A DNA stretch of 64,000 bases. Source: Corynebacterium provencense (GTDB lineage: Bacteria > Actinomycetota > Actinomycetes > Mycobacteriales > Mycobacteriaceae). The stretch lies in the NCBI GenBank assembly GCA_900049755.1, contig LT160592.1:533836-597835 (forward strand), in the 5' to 3' direction. Of this stretch, positions 9,850-18,587 are shown one piece after another. Under the pieces are notes generated by a model that was given only the letters and a program-made list of their open reading frames with translations, was not told where the DNA came from and did not search any database. The translations under genes and the position numbers were made by a program. Every line of letters begins with the position of its first letter. The stretch's first letter is position 1.

Positions 9850-11220
9850 ATGGTGGCAGTGGACAGCACCCGACCGACGTTCCGGAGCCTCGGCGTCGCC
9901 GCGGAGATCGTGGACGCCCTCGGTGAACAGGGCATCGACCGGGCGTTCGCCATCCAGGAGAGGACCCTCCCCCTCGCACTGACGGGCAAGGACCTGATCG
10001 GACAGGCCAGGACGGGTATGGGAAAGACCCTCGGGTACGGGATCCCGGTGCTCGACCGCCTCTTCGACGACGCTGACGTCACCGACCTCGACGGCACGGT
10101 CCGTGGACTGGTCGTGGTGCCCACCAGGGAGCTCTGTCTCCAGGTCACCGAGGATCTCTCCGCAGCCGCCGTCCACCTCACCGCACCGGCGTCGCCCCTG
10201 AAAAGCGACGGCAAGAGTGACGGCAAAGGCAACGGGGGAGGTACCGGGGGTGACGTACGACCGTTCCGCGTCACCGCCGTCTACGGCGGCGTCCCTTTCG
10301 AGAAGCAGGCCACCGCCCTTGCCGCCGGCACAGATGTGGTCGTCGGGACGCCGGGACGTCTTCTCGACCTGTCCCGGCAGAAGATTCTCGACCTGTCCCA
10401 TGTGGAGGTTCTCGTCCTCGACGAGGCGGACGAGATGCTGGACCAGGGCTTTCTCGACGACGTCACGGCGATCATGGCACAGACCTCCCCTCACCGCCAG
10501 ACCATGCTCTTCTCGGCCACGATGCCCGGCCCGGTCGTCGCTCTCACGAGGAGTTTCATGAACCGGCCCGTCAGGGTGAGGGCGGACAACTCCTCCACCC
10601 GTGCCACCCATGCCACGACCAGGCAGATTGTCCTCCAGTCACACCGTCTCGACCGGCTCAGCGTCCTCGCCAGGATCCTGCAGACCCCGGGCCGCGGCCG
10701 GACCATCGTGTTCACCCGCACCAAGCGCACCGCCGCGACTGTCGCCGAGAATCTCGCGGGGCTCGGCTTCCGCGTCGGGGCCGTCCACGGGGACATGAGA
10801 CAGAACGACAGGGAGCGGTCCCTGGAGGCTTTCCGGGACGGTTCGGTCGACATCATGGTCGCCACCGACGTGGCTGCCAGGGGCATCGACGTCGAGGATG
10901 TCACCCATGTCATCAACTACCAGGTACCCGAGGACGACAAGACCTACGTCCACCGGATCGGCCGCACCGGACGGGCCGGCCACTCCGGCGTGGCGGTGAC
11001 CCTGGTCGACTGGGACGACCTGACCCGGTGGCAGGCCATCGACGACACCCTCGGCCTCGGCTTCCCCGATCCTCCGCGGTGGTTCTCCACCTCCCCTGAG
11101 TTTCTCGCGGAGTTCAACCTTCCGGACAGTGTGACCGACCGGGTCGGACGGCCTCTGCGGGTCCACGGCTCAGGGGCGGCCACCGCACCCGCGCGCAGGG
11201 AGCGCCCGAGCTGTGCATAA
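9850..11220 (+). CDS. rhlE: DEAD-box RNA helicase, RhlE type, C terminus altered
   Basis: 456 aa. Helicase motifs appear in order: Q motif FAIQERT, motif I ARTGMGKT, PTREL, DEAD (VLDEADEMLD), SAT and HRIGRTGRAG. It should unwind RNA in ribosome assembly or mRNA turnover. ATG at 9850 is used; GAGG sits directly before it, so GTG at 9859 is an equally good start. The frame stops at 11220 inside a mosaic-end-like sequence. Downstream, in a different frame, 11382-11429 reads as a basic tail (RARRRPARRSPGAPR) whose TGA overlaps the next gene's GTG. The native gene therefore probably ended at 11429. Confidence 0.85.
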   Translation: MVAVDSTRPTFRSLGVAAEIVDALGEQGIDRAFAIQERTLPLALTGKDLIGQARTGMGKTLGYGIPVLDRLFDDADVTDLDGTVRGLVVVPTRELCLQVTEDLSAAAVHLTAPASPLKSDGKSDGKGNGGGTGGDVRPFRVTAVYGGVPFEKQATALAAGTDVVVGTPGRLLDLSRQKILDLSHVEVLVLDEADEMLDQGFLDDVTAIMAQTSPHRQTMLFSATMPGPVVALTRSFMNRPVRVRADNSSTRATHATTRQIVLQSHRLDRLSVLARILQTPGRGRTIVFTRTKRTAATVAENLAGLGFRVGAVHGDMRQNDRERSLEAFRDGSVDIMVATDVAARGIDVEDVTHVINYQVPEDDKTYVHRIGRTGRAGHSGVAVTLVDWDDLTRWQAIDDTLGLGFPDPPRWFSTSPEFLAEFNLPDSVTDRVGRPLRVHGSGAATAPARRERPSCA

Positions 11221-11389
11221 GAGACAGCTCGGTGAGTCCGGCGCGCAGGTCGGTCGCCGCTTCCTTCGACGCGGTCGCGACCCTGACCGATTCCGCGTCC
11301 CCTCCCCCACGCAGGTAGTCCACCAGGGTGGCGAGCCCTGCTGTCCTTTCCCTTTCTCTTATACACACCGCGGTGTGTAAAAGAGCCCG
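11209..11389. other. Mosaic-end-flanked copy of an adnA fragment (probable artefact)
   Basis: 11209-11227 matches the Tn5/Nextera mosaic end AGATGTGTATAAGAGACAG at 17 of 19 positions. 11352-11370 matches its reverse complement at 16 of 19. 11371-11389 is a third, weaker copy that forms a head-to-head palindrome with the second. The 110 bp at 11228-11337 align without gaps to adnA at 6714-6823 with 12 differences, and in all 12 the 11.2-kb copy has G or C. An insert framed by mosaic ends plus a head-to-head pair is the layout of Nextera libraries, so a chimeric library sequence is the likely explanation. A real transposon remnant is less likely. Confidence 0.8.
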
Positions 11390-11425
11390 CCGGCGTCCTG
11401 CCCGCCGCTCACCGGGGGCGCCCAG

Positions 11426-12727
11426 GTGAGCCGCCGTTCCGTCCTCCCCTCTCCGGAGCGCCGCAGCCGTACCGATCTCACCGTCACCGCGCTGATCGTC
11501 GTCGTGGTCCTGCTGGTCGTGGTAGGTACCTGGATACTGTCCGACGCCCGCGGTACCGCGCACTCCACCGCGGCACCCGGTGACGCCGTGGCCCCTTCGA
11601 CCTCCGGCACCGTTGCACCTCCTTCATCACTGACAGAGGTGTGGAGAGCCTCGACCGACTCCGGTGTCTCACCGGAACCGCTGACGTTGGACGGCGCAGT
11701 GGTGCTCACCGGTGCCGGGAGAGTCTCCGTCGTCGACGCCGCTGACGGACACGAGGTGTGGTCCTACTCACGGGACCGGGAACTGTGCGGTGTCTCCGGC
11801 GGCTGGTCCCGGGTGGTCGCGGTCTACCGTGGGCCCAAGGGGTGCGGCGAGGCCACGAGTTTCAGCGTAGGCACGGGCGTCTACGAGGACACCCGTTCAG
11901 CCCTCGCCGACTCCGACGTCCGCCTCTTCCGTTCCCTGGACCACATCGGGGTGCTCAGCAGTGACCGTGTGGAGCTGTGGAGGTCAGATCTTGTACGGAC
12001 CGTGGAGGTCGGACACCAGGAGATCCCGGTCAACCCCGGGGACCAGCCGACCGACGGATGCACCTTCACCTCGTCACTGACTCGTAAGGAGAATCTGGCC
12101 GTGGCGGTGCAGTGTCCGGACGACGCCGACGGTGAGCGCCGTGTCAGTCTTCTCGGCGCTGATCCGGAGGACTCCTCCGAGCCGGAGACGGTCCACGACT
12201 TCACGGTGCCGGCAGGTTCCGAGCTCGTCGCCGTCAGTCAGGACGCCGTGGTCATCTACGTCCCGGATGACGGATCGGGCAACCGCTTCCAGGTTCTGCG
12301 CACCGACGGGACGTACCGGGAGTATCCCACGGAGCCTGCCCCGGTACTGTCGCCGGAGGCGCGGGCGGCGTCCTCCGGCGGTGCTGTCGCCGGTACCGCG
12401 GAACCGTCCCTGTTCATCCCGCAGACGGCGGATCTCCCCCACCACATGACCTGGTTCGACGGGGAACGGGTCACAGCTTTCGGCCCCTCCGACCTGGCCC
12501 CGAAGTTCTCGGTGCCTGCCCTGGGCACCGGGGCTGCGATGGGAGGACGTCTTCTCCTGCCTGTCCGGGCAGGAGTGGCCGTGGTGGACTGGAGCGACGG
12601 ACACATCGAGCGGGTGATACCCGTGGACCGTGGCGACTGGAGCGGTCCGGTGACGTTACGCGTCCAGGGGGAGACGGTCGTCGAACAGCGCGGCGACACC
12701 GTGGTCGGGCTCAGCGACCGCGGCTGA
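11426..12727 (+). CDS. Membrane-anchored beta-propeller-like protein (Rv3212-like)
   Basis: 433 aa. The GTG start at 11426 overlaps the likely original stop of rhlE (GTGA). One membrane segment lies at about residues 17-39, and the rest should be extracytoplasmic. The C-terminal part has repeated strand-turn units of PQQ/WD propeller type (GAVVLTGAGRVSVVDAADG and similar), with no catalytic motif seen. The position after rhlE matches Rv3212 in mycobacteria, a protein of unknown function. It may be a scaffold or binding protein at the cell envelope. Confidence 0.75.
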   Translation: MSRRSVLPSPERRSRTDLTVTALIVVVVLLVVVGTWILSDARGTAHSTAAPGDAVAPSTSGTVAPPSSLTEVWRASTDSGVSPEPLTLDGAVVLTGAGRVSVVDAADGHEVWSYSRDRELCGVSGGWSRVVAVYRGPKGCGEATSFSVGTGVYEDTRSALADSDVRLFRSLDHIGVLSSDRVELWRSDLVRTVEVGHQEIPVNPGDQPTDGCTFTSSLTRKENLAVAVQCPDDADGERRVSLLGADPEDSSEPETVHDFTVPAGSELVAVSQDAVVIYVPDDGSGNRFQVLRTDGTYREYPTEPAPVLSPEARAASSGGAVAGTAEPSLFIPQTADLPHHMTWFDGERVTAFGPSDLAPKFSVPALGTGAAMGGRLLLPVRAGVAVVDWSDGHIERVIPVDRGDWSGPVTLRVQGETVVEQRGDTVVGLSDRG

Positions 12728-12745
12728 CCCCCGGCCACGCCGACT

Positions 12746-12795
12746 CCGTCGCGCGCCGTTCCTGTCCCGGCCGTCGCGCGCCGTTCCTGTCCCGG
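12746..12795. repeat. Two tandem copies of a 25-bp unit
   Basis: Two perfect adjacent 25-mers lie in the short gap between two convergent genes. No function is visible. Confidence 0.85.
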
Positions 12796-12828
12796 CCGCC
12801 GGAGCGAACCCGGGCCGGACACAGCCTC

Positions 12829-13269
12829 TCAGTCGCCGTAGCGGCGGGCCGCCCACTCCACGGCGGACGGGTTGAACAACAGTGCGAGACCCACCAGTCC
12901 CACCAGGACAGTGGGAACACCGAGCTCAGGACGCCCCGAGGTGAACATGTAGTAGGACACGAGCACGAGTATCATGCTGACCATCGCCACCGGCCCCCTG
13001 CCCCACCGTCTGCCGTCCTTGAGGAACCAACCGGCGACAGCGACCACCCCACCGAAGATGATGAACCACAGCGCTGTGCCGTAGCCGCTGATCTTCGCTC
13101 CCTCGTCGTGGAAGCCGTTGAGTTCCCGGACGATCATGACAACGGCCACCGCCAGGCCGACCGCCCCCTCGATGATTCCGAGCCATCCGGCGTAGCGGAC
13201 GCTCGGTGGAAGGACGAGGGGACGGGATTCTCCGGCACTGTTCTGCTCTCGGCGGCCACGGGCACTCAT
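12829..13269 (-). CDS. Small integral membrane protein (Rv3217c-like)
   Basis: 146 aa with four predicted membrane segments (WLGIIEGAVGLAVAVVMIV; ALWFIIFGGVVAVAGWF; GPVAMVSMILVLVSYYM; GVPTVLVGLVGLALLF). The ATG at 13269 is preceded by TAGGAT at 8 nt, which suggests a leaderless mRNA. A GTG at 13275 is the alternative start. In mycobacteria a similar protein lies beside whiB1. Its function is unknown. Confidence 0.75.
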   Translation of the reverse strand: MSARGRREQNSAGESRPLVLPPSVRYAGWLGIIEGAVGLAVAVVMIVRELNGFHDEGAKISGYGTALWFIIFGGVVAVAGWFLKDGRRWGRGPVAMVSMILVLVSYYMFTSGRPELGVPTVLVGLVGLALLFNPSAVEWAARRYGD

Positions 13270-13765
13270 GGTCACCGATCCTAGCGTCCGCGTCCCCGGT
13301 CCGGACGGAGCACGCCCCCGACGGACACGTCGACCTGTCGGGCACGTCGGCCGGTAGGACAGGAGTCCAGGAGTCCACGAGTCTGCAATCGCGAACAGGT
13401 CGGTCTATTAGTCGAGCCTTACCCGAAGAACCAAATCGAACTACTGTGACATGCCCCACTCTTTTTCGCTCACCCCTAGCGGAGCCGTCGGTTCCGTGCC
13501 ATTATCTATCTCGTAACAGCGAGAGGGCCTGCAGGTTACACACCGGTTAATCACCGGGGTCACGCTCCCTCCGCTATCCGGCGACAGCCGGGGTGACTTC
13601 CACAACCGCCCCCGCTTCGCTTCTCTTCCGTTCACACCCGACGACCCGGACCGGTCACTGTGTGGTCCGGGCGCGTTCATCCGCGCCCGGGGCCACCACC
13701 CTGTCCTGACTGCAGTTGTCCTGCATTTCCGCAGACACCGACTACCTTTCAAGGAGAAGATCATC
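13270..13765. promoter_or_regulatory. 496-bp intergenic region upstream of whiB1
   Basis: The gap holds the leaderless -10 of the divergent membrane-protein gene (TAGGAT, 13278-13283) and a long leader for whiB1. The interval is less GC-rich than the surrounding genes around 13400-13540 and contains candidate -10 elements such as TATCTA near 13505. An 8-bp inverted repeat (13645-13652 with 13664-13671) could form a hairpin in the whiB1 leader. AAGGAG precedes the whiB1 ATG. No complete GlxR/CRP or sigma-H site was found. Confidence 0.4.
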
Positions 13766-14026
13766 ATGGACTGGCGTCACCAGGCAATCTGTCGCAGCGA
13801 AGACCCCGAGCTTTTCTTCCCGGTCGGCAACTCCGGCCCTGCCCTCGCTCAGATCGCCAAAGCCAAGCTCGTCTGCAACAAGTGCCCCGTCACCCACGAC
13901 TGCCTGGCCTGGGCGATCTCGTCCGGACAGGACGCCGGCGTGTGGGGCGGCATGAGTGAGGACGAGCGCCGCGCCCTCAAGCGCCGTAACAACCGCGGCC
14001 GCACCAGGACCCGCGCCACCGTCTGA
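13766..14026 (+). CDS. whiB1: WhiB1-type [4Fe-4S] transcription factor
   Basis: 86 aa. The four cluster cysteines are C9, C37, C40 and C46. The GVWGGMSEDERR turn and a basic C-terminal tail complete the Wbl fold. The sequence is very close to mycobacterial WhiB1 as I remember it (MDWRH...DPELFFPVGNSGPA). WhiB1 is an essential NO-responsive regulator that binds the housekeeping sigma factor; the C. glutamicum counterpart is WhcE. AAGGAG lies at good spacing before the ATG. It is followed by bL37 and near sigH/rshA, as in relatives. Confidence 0.95.
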   Translation: MDWRHQAICRSEDPELFFPVGNSGPALAQIAKAKLVCNKCPVTHDCLAWAISSGQDAGVWGGMSEDERRALKRRNNRGRTRTRATV

Positions 14027-14161
14027 CAGGCACGGACTGCCGGGGAACAGCGCCAGCACCGGGGGGATTTCCACTCCGCTGACACGCCTCGGTAGACTGG
14101 CGAAGTTGCAAACCCCGAGATTGTTTTCGGGGAAACCCGTCGACATATCTGAGGAGTGACC

Positions 14162-14236
14162 ATGAGCAAGCGTGGCCGTAAGCGTAAGGACCGTCGCAAG
14201 AAGGGCGCCAACCACGGTAAGCGCCCGAACGCCTGA
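14162..14236 (+). CDS. Ribosomal protein bL37, 24 aa
   Basis: The 24-residue product MSKRGRKRKDRRKKGANHGK plus RPNA is almost entirely basic and has the GANHGKRPNA ending of the actinobacterial bL37 (AURKAIP1/COX24-like) proteins found in mycobacterial 50S subunits. GAGGAG sits before the ATG and a strong terminator follows. Genes this short are often missed by gene callers. It should bind rRNA in the large subunit; the assignment rests on sequence recall. Confidence 0.9.
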   Translation: MSKRGRKRKDRRKKGANHGKRPNA

Positions 14237-14250
14237 GGCGACAGACAGGA

Positions 14251-14294
14251 CGGAGGCCCGTCCGGAGAATTCAGATTCTCCGGACGGGCCTCCG
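14251..14294. terminator. Bidirectional terminator after bL37 and rshA
   Basis: A perfect 20-bp stem with a 4-nt loop lies between the convergent bL37 and rshA genes. No long T tract follows, as is common in high-GC actinobacteria. Confidence 0.85.
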
Positions 14295-14360
14295 GCGTCA
14301 CCGGCTGCGGTACCTCCGCTCCACCGGTCCCCCGTCATTCCGGACCGCTCCCGCCCAGTC

Positions 14361-14711
14361 TCAGCCGCGGTCGAAGTGCACCCGCCTGACGGACGCGGTC
14401 ACCTCGGTCACCTCGGTCACCGTGGCGCTGTCCCCCGAACCGACTGTCCTCCGGACCGTGGTCGACCGCAGTGCGGTGACGATCCGGCCCCGCAGATCCT
14501 CCGGGGCCGAGTTGCAGCACCTGGCACGGAGCAGCTGACGGACCTGCTGTTCTATACCCAGCTGTTCCAGACACGTCGGACAGTTCTCGACATGTGCGGC
14601 CAACCGTGCCCGCAGGCTCTCGTCGCACCCGCCGTCCACGTACTCGTAGAGAACGTCAACGAGGTCGTCGCAGTCGGAGTGGAACTTCCTCTGGTTGTCA
14701 GTCATCGTCAT
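14361..14711 (-). CDS. rshA: RshA-type zinc-binding anti-sigma factor
   Basis: 116 aa. The ZAS motif HVENCPTC (HxxxCxxC) and the upstream Cys/His pair fit redox-sensing anti-sigma factors. RshA holds SigH inactive until oxidation of its cysteines releases it. The ATG at 14711 lies 1 nt after the sigH stop, so the pair is coupled; ATG at 14705 is also possible. A C-terminal extension of about 25 residues contains a short VTE repeat (VTEVTEVTAS) not expected in the core family. Another CC pair (ARCCNS) lies in the middle. Confidence 0.9.
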   Translation of the reverse strand: MTMTDNQRKFHSDCDDLVDVLYEYVDGGCDESLRARLAAHVENCPTCLEQLGIEQQVRQLLRARCCNSAPEDLRGRIVTALRSTTVRRTVGSGDSATVTEVTEVTASVRRVHFDRG

Positions 14712-14712
14712 C

Positions 14713-15348
14713 TCACGCTTTCGTCTTCGCTGCGGTCTTCTTCGCAGGTTCCGTCGAGTCCAGTCCGATACCCTGCTCCGCGGCGACATCCTTGAGGCGG
14801 GTGCGCAGCTGTCTGCGCCCGCGGTGCAGCCGGCTCATCACCGTCCCGATGGGGGTTCCCATGATTTCGGCGATCTCCTTGTACGGGAGGCCTTCGACAT
14901 CCGCGTAGTACACGACCATGCGGTAGTCGTCGGAGAGTTCCATGAGGGCGTCACGGATCCTGTTGTCGGGGATGCGCTGCAGTGCCTCGATCTCGGCGGA
15001 ACGCAGTCCCGTCGAATCGTGGGAAGCCACATCCGCCAGCTGCCAGTCGGTGACCTCCTCGTCGGAGGTTTCCCTGGGACGACGCTGGGCCTTGCGGTAT
15101 TCGTTGATGTAGGTGTTCGTCAGGATCCGGTACATCCACGCCTTGAGGTTCGTCCCCGGACGGTAGGACCCGAAGGCCTGGTAGGCCTTCATGTAGGTGT
15201 CCTGGACCAGGTCCTGGGCGTCCGCAGGGTTCCGTGTCATACCGAGTGCGGCACCGTACAGCTGGTCCAGCAGGGGCAGCGCGTCCGCCTCAAAGCGGGC
15301 GAGCAGCTGCTCGTCGCTGTCGTCCGTGCGCTTCACGGTATTGCCCAT
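14713..15348 (-). CDS. sigH: SigH-type ECF sigma factor
   Basis: 211 aa. Region 2 ([17 protein letters not shown] and the following [20 protein letters not shown]) and region 4 ([28 protein letters not shown]) are intact. SigH directs the thiol-oxidative and heat stress regulon in C. glutamicum and mycobacteria. AGAGGAG precedes the ATG. A sigma-H type promoter lies upstream, so it is probably autoregulated. It forms an operon with rshA. A lysine/alanine-rich C-terminal tail is present. Confidence 0.93.
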   Translation of the reverse strand: MGNTVKRTDDSDEQLLARFEADALPLLDQLYGAALGMTRNPADAQDLVQDTYMKAYQAFGSYRPGTNLKAWMYRILTNTYINEYRKAQRRPRETSDEEVTDWQLADVASHDSTGLRSAEIEALQRIPDNRIRDALMELSDDYRMVVYYADVEGLPYKEIAEIMGTPIGTVMSRLHRGRRQLRTRLKDVAAEQGIGLDSTEPAKKTAAKTKA

Positions 15349-15392
15349 GGCTCCTCTGCATCGTCGGCGGTCTGTGCCGTTCCACCGGAGTC

Positions 15393-15419
15393 AACGGTTC
15401 ACGTGAACGGCCTTATTCC
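15393..15419 (-). promoter_or_regulatory. Sigma-H type promoter of sigH
   Basis: On the minus strand GGAAT (15415-15419), 19 nt, then GTT (15393-15395). This fits the corynebacterial and mycobacterial sigma-H consensus GGAAT-N18-20-GTT. It overlaps the last codons of the SRAP gene. Confidence 0.7.
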
Positions 15420-16129
15420 CCCATGATATCCCCGGGCCGGCCTCCGGCGACATCGCGGAGAAGCTCGGGGCCGTTCACCGAGACATCACCTACCCGACGG
15501 TCGACCTCCCTGGCCTGCAGTGCGGCAGTGTCCGGACCACCCGGAGGGGAGGACGCCAGCGCGCGCAGTGAGGGCCCGTCCCCGTCGAGCCAGTGCAGTG
15601 CCTCGCCCCCGTCCTGCCCCCCGGAGAGCAGCCGCGGCATCCGGTCGTGCAGCCAGGCCACCGGTTCGACCGACCGTGAGGTGACCACGGTCGACCGCAG
15701 GTTCCCCTCCCCGTCGGGCCGGACGAGCCCCGCCACCGTGAGGACGCCGTCCCCGACGACCAGGTACGGGGTCTTCGCCCCTGCTCCGTCCACGTACCAC
15801 TCGTACCATCCGTCCATGACGACCAGGGCCGGTTCGGACCCGCGGAAGGACGCCTTGTCGAAGGCGGTCTCACCGCGGGCGTTGAACAGAACCCTGCCCG
15901 GACTCCACGGCGCCCGGTAGCCCCAGACAGCGGGTCCCAGCATGAGCTTTCCCCTGAACCTGCGGACGACGAGGATCCGGTGGGTCGGGGCAGTGTTCCA
16001 GCTGGGTCCGATGATATGCCCGCCGCTGCCGCCGCCGGACGCTACCGGGTGCACCTGTTCGCCCAGTCGCGTCGTCAGGGCGGAGACCAGTGTCTCGGTG
16101 GAGCTGAACAGGACGTAACGGCCGCACAT
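15413..16129 (-). CDS. SRAP family abasic-site protein (YedK/HMCES)
   Basis: 238 aa from ATG at 16129. Cys2 (MCGRYV) is the catalytic nucleophile that forms a thiazolidine crosslink with abasic sites in single-stranded DNA. N and E/H active-site segments are visible (PSWNTAPTH, FNARGETAFDKASF, DGWYEWY, SRSVEPVAWLHDRMP). A TAGTTT hexamer 7 nt upstream suggests a leaderless start, and processing at Cys2 needs exactly this start. It corresponds to Rv3226c, between sigH and aroA. It protects abasic DNA; it lies just upstream of sigH on the same strand. Confidence 0.92.
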   Translation of the reverse strand: MCGRYVLFSSTETLVSALTTRLGEQVHPVASGGGSGGHIIGPSWNTAPTHRILVVRRFRGKLMLGPAVWGYRAPWSPGRVLFNARGETAFDKASFRGSEPALVVMDGWYEWYVDGAGAKTPYLVVGDGVLTVAGLVRPDGEGNLRSTVVTSRSVEPVAWLHDRMPRLLSGGQDGGEALHWLDGDGPSLRALASSPPGGPDTAALQAREVDRRVGDVSVNGPELLRDVAGGRPGDIMGE

Positions 16130-16136
16130 ACCGGCC

Positions 16137-16142
16137 AAACTA
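16137..16142 (-). promoter_or_regulatory. Leaderless -10 for the SRAP gene
   Basis: TAGTTT on the minus strand, 7 nt before the ATG at 16129. Confidence 0.5.
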
Positions 16143-16277
16143 CGCGTCCTGCCCCGGTCTGTCCTGTGAACCGGACCTGTGCCCCGCACGGTCCCTGCCG
16201 GCATTCCCGCCGTGAGCCTCCGCCTGTGTCTCACCCGGCCGTGGCTCCACGGGCGGGGTCATGGAACACTGGAGACC

Positions 16278-17561
16278 ATGAGTGCAACACCGTGGGCCGC
16301 ACCTTTCGCCCCGTCCCCCGTCACCGCCACCGTGTCCGTCCCCGGTTCCAAGTCGATCACGAACCGTGCCCTGCTCCTTTCCGCACTCGCGGACGCACCC
16401 TCGGTGATCACCGGCGCCCTGCGCAGCAGGGACACCCTGCTGATGGCGGACGCCCTGCGCACTCTGGGGGCCACCGTCGTCAACGACGGGGACAATGTCA
16501 TCGTCACCCCGGGCGAACTGCACGGCGGCGAGGTCCGGTGCGGGCTGGCCGGTACCGTGCTCAGGTTCCTCCCCGCGGTCGCCGCCCTGGCGCACGGAGA
16601 AGTGTGGTTCCAGGGCGACCGTGAGGCACGGTCGCGTCCCATGGGCACCACCCTGGCGTCGCTGAGGGCTCTGGGGGTCAAGATCATCGAATCCGGGGAC
16701 GGAAGTTCACCGCTGCCGTTCGCGGTCGTGGGCGAAGGCAGGGTCCACGGCGGTGAAGTCCGGATCGACGCCTCGGAATCGTCACAGTTCGTCTCAGGGC
16801 TTCTTCTCGCCGCCCCACGCTTCGACGAGGGTGTCACCGTCGTCCATGTCGGCCCGGCCGTGCCGAGTCAGCCGCACATCGAGATGACCGTGGAGATGCT
16901 GCGGGAGGCCGGCGTGGAGGTGGACGTGAGCTTCAACAGGTGGACTGTCCGGCCCGGGCCCGTCCGGGGACGTCACTGGTCGGTGGAACCGGACCTGTCC
17001 AACGCTGCCCCGTTCCTCGCCGCGGCGGCGGTCACAGGCGGTGAGGTGCGGGTCCGCGACTGGCCGGTGACCACGACCCAGGCCGGTGACCAGTTCCGCA
17101 CTGTCCTCGCCGACATGGGGGTGTCCGTGGAACATGAGACCCACACCGGCTGTCTCGTGGTCCGCGGTGACGAAGGTGGACGCCTCAACGGCATCACCTG
17201 GGACATGCACGACATCGGAGAGCTCACGCCCACCGTGGCCGCTCTCTGTGCGCTGGCACACGGTCGCAGCCACCTGTACGGGATCGCCCATCTGCGCGGA
17301 CACGAGACCGACCGTCTGACTGCGCTGGAGAGCGAGCTGACGAACCTGGGATGCGGAGTGACCCAGACCGACGACGGCCTGGTCATCGACCCTGCACCGC
17401 TGCACGGAGGACTGTGGCACACCTACGCCGACCACAGGATGGCCACCGCCGGGGCGATCCTCGGGCTGGTCACCGAGGGGGTCAGGGTCGAGGACATCTC
17501 CACCACCAGCAAGACACTGCCGGACTTCGAACAGCGTTGGTCGCAGATGGTGGGGGTGTAG
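16278..17561 (+). CDS. aroA: 3-phosphoshikimate 1-carboxyvinyltransferase (EPSP synthase)
   Basis: 427 aa. It transfers enolpyruvate from PEP to shikimate 3-phosphate in chorismate synthesis. [17 protein letters not shown] near the N terminus, [10 protein letters not shown] in place of the usual LGNAGTAMRPL, and the second-domain DHRMA motif mark the active site. ATG at 16278 follows GGAG; a longer frame from 16179 lacks family sequence. rsgA follows 6 nt downstream, so the two are probably co-transcribed. Confidence 0.95.
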   Translation: MSATPWAAPFAPSPVTATVSVPGSKSITNRALLLSALADAPSVITGALRSRDTLLMADALRTLGATVVNDGDNVIVTPGELHGGEVRCGLAGTVLRFLPAVAALAHGEVWFQGDREARSRPMGTTLASLRALGVKIIESGDGSSPLPFAVVGEGRVHGGEVRIDASESSQFVSGLLLAAPRFDEGVTVVHVGPAVPSQPHIEMTVEMLREAGVEVDVSFNRWTVRPGPVRGRHWSVEPDLSNAAPFLAAAAVTGGEVRVRDWPVTTTQAGDQFRTVLADMGVSVEHETHTGCLVVRGDEGGRLNGITWDMHDIGELTPTVAALCALAHGRSHLYGIAHLRGHETDRLTALESELTNLGCGVTQTDDGLVIDPAPLHGGLWHTYADHRMATAGAILGLVTEGVRVEDISTTSKTLPDFEQRWSQMVGV

Positions 17562-17567
17562 CGCCTG

Positions 17568-18587
17568 ATGGCGAGACGGCGTTACGACGAATCTGACGTC
17601 AAGGTCCGTCCGGGCCGCGGGTCACGGCCCAGGACCAAAGACAGGCCCACCCACCGGGACGCCGAGACAGGCATGGTCGTGACGAAGGACCGCGGACGTT
17701 GGGGGGTGGTACTCGACGGCGCTGCACCGGACACTCCCCCCGCGATATGTATGCGTGCCCGCGAACTGGGACGCACCCCCGTCGTCGTCGGGGACAGGGT
17801 CGCCGTCGTCGGCGACACGTCGGGCCGTGACGGGACCCTTGCCCGTATCGTCCGCCTCGAGGAACGCAGGACCGTCCTCCGCCGTACCGCCGACGACACG
17901 GACCCCTACGAGCGGATCGTGGTCGCCAACGCCGACCAGCTTCTCATCGTCACTGCTGTGGCAGATCCCCCGCCACGTTCCGGATTCGTCGAACGGGCTC
18001 TCATCGCAGCGTACGCCGGGGGCCTCACCCCGGTGCTGTGTCTGACGAAATCGGATCTGGCCGACCCCTCGGACTTCGCCTCGGAGTTCACGGACCTGGA
18101 CGTGAAAGTCATCGTCTGCGGGCGCGACGACCCCCTCGACCCCGTGGAGGAGGTGGTCCGTGGACATCTCACCGCTCTCATCGGGCACTCCGGCGTGGGA
18201 AAGTCCACGCTTGTCAACCGCCTCGTACCTGACGCGGACCGGGCCACCGGGGCCGTCTCCGGAGTCGGGAAAGGCCGGCACACCTCGACCCAGTCCGTGG
18301 TTCTGCGCCTGCCCGACCCCGCGGACACCGGAAAGCCCGGATGGATCGTCGACACCCCCGGCATCCGGAGCTTCGGCCTGGCCCACGTCGACCCGGACAC
18401 GGTCATCGACGCATTCGAAGACCTGCGTGACGTCATCGCGGACTGTCCCCGCGGATGTTCCCACCTGGGTCCCCCGTCGGATCCGGAGTGCGCGCTCGAC
18501 CGTCTGACCGGGGCCAGTGCCAGAAGGGTCACCGCGGTGAGGACACTGCTCGGGGCCCTGCGTTCGAACAACGACTGGGAGCTCTAG
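17568..18587 (+). CDS. rsgA: Ribosome small subunit-dependent GTPase A
   Basis: 339 aa. It is a circularly permuted GTPase: G4 LTKSD, then G1 GHSGVGKST, then G3 DTPGIRSFG. The C-terminal zinc site is present (DCPRGCSHLGPPSDPEC). An OB-like domain precedes the GTPase. RsgA checks late 30S assembly. It shares the aroA operon. Its stop overlaps the stop of the convergent DUF6912-like gene through a common CTAG. Confidence 0.95.
   Translation: MARRRYDESDVKVRPGRGSRPRTKDRPTHRDAETGMVVTKDRGRWGVVLDGAAPDTPPAICMRARELGRTPVVVGDRVAVVGDTSGRDGTLARIVRLEERRTVLRRTADDTDPYERIVVANADQLLIVTAVADPPPRSGFVERALIAAYAGGLTPVLCLTKSDLADPSDFASEFTDLDVKVIVCGRDDPLDPVEEVVRGHLTALIGHSGVGKSTLVNRLVPDADRATGAVSGVGKGRHTSTQSVVLRLPDPADTGKPGWIVDTPGIRSFGLAHVDPDTVIDAFEDLRDVIADCPRGCSHLGPPSDPECALDRLTGASARRVTAVRTLLGALRSNNDWEL

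Noticed and set aside
13447..13462. GlxR/CRP site upstream of whiB1 (TGTGAC...)
   Set aside because: Only the left half-site is present.
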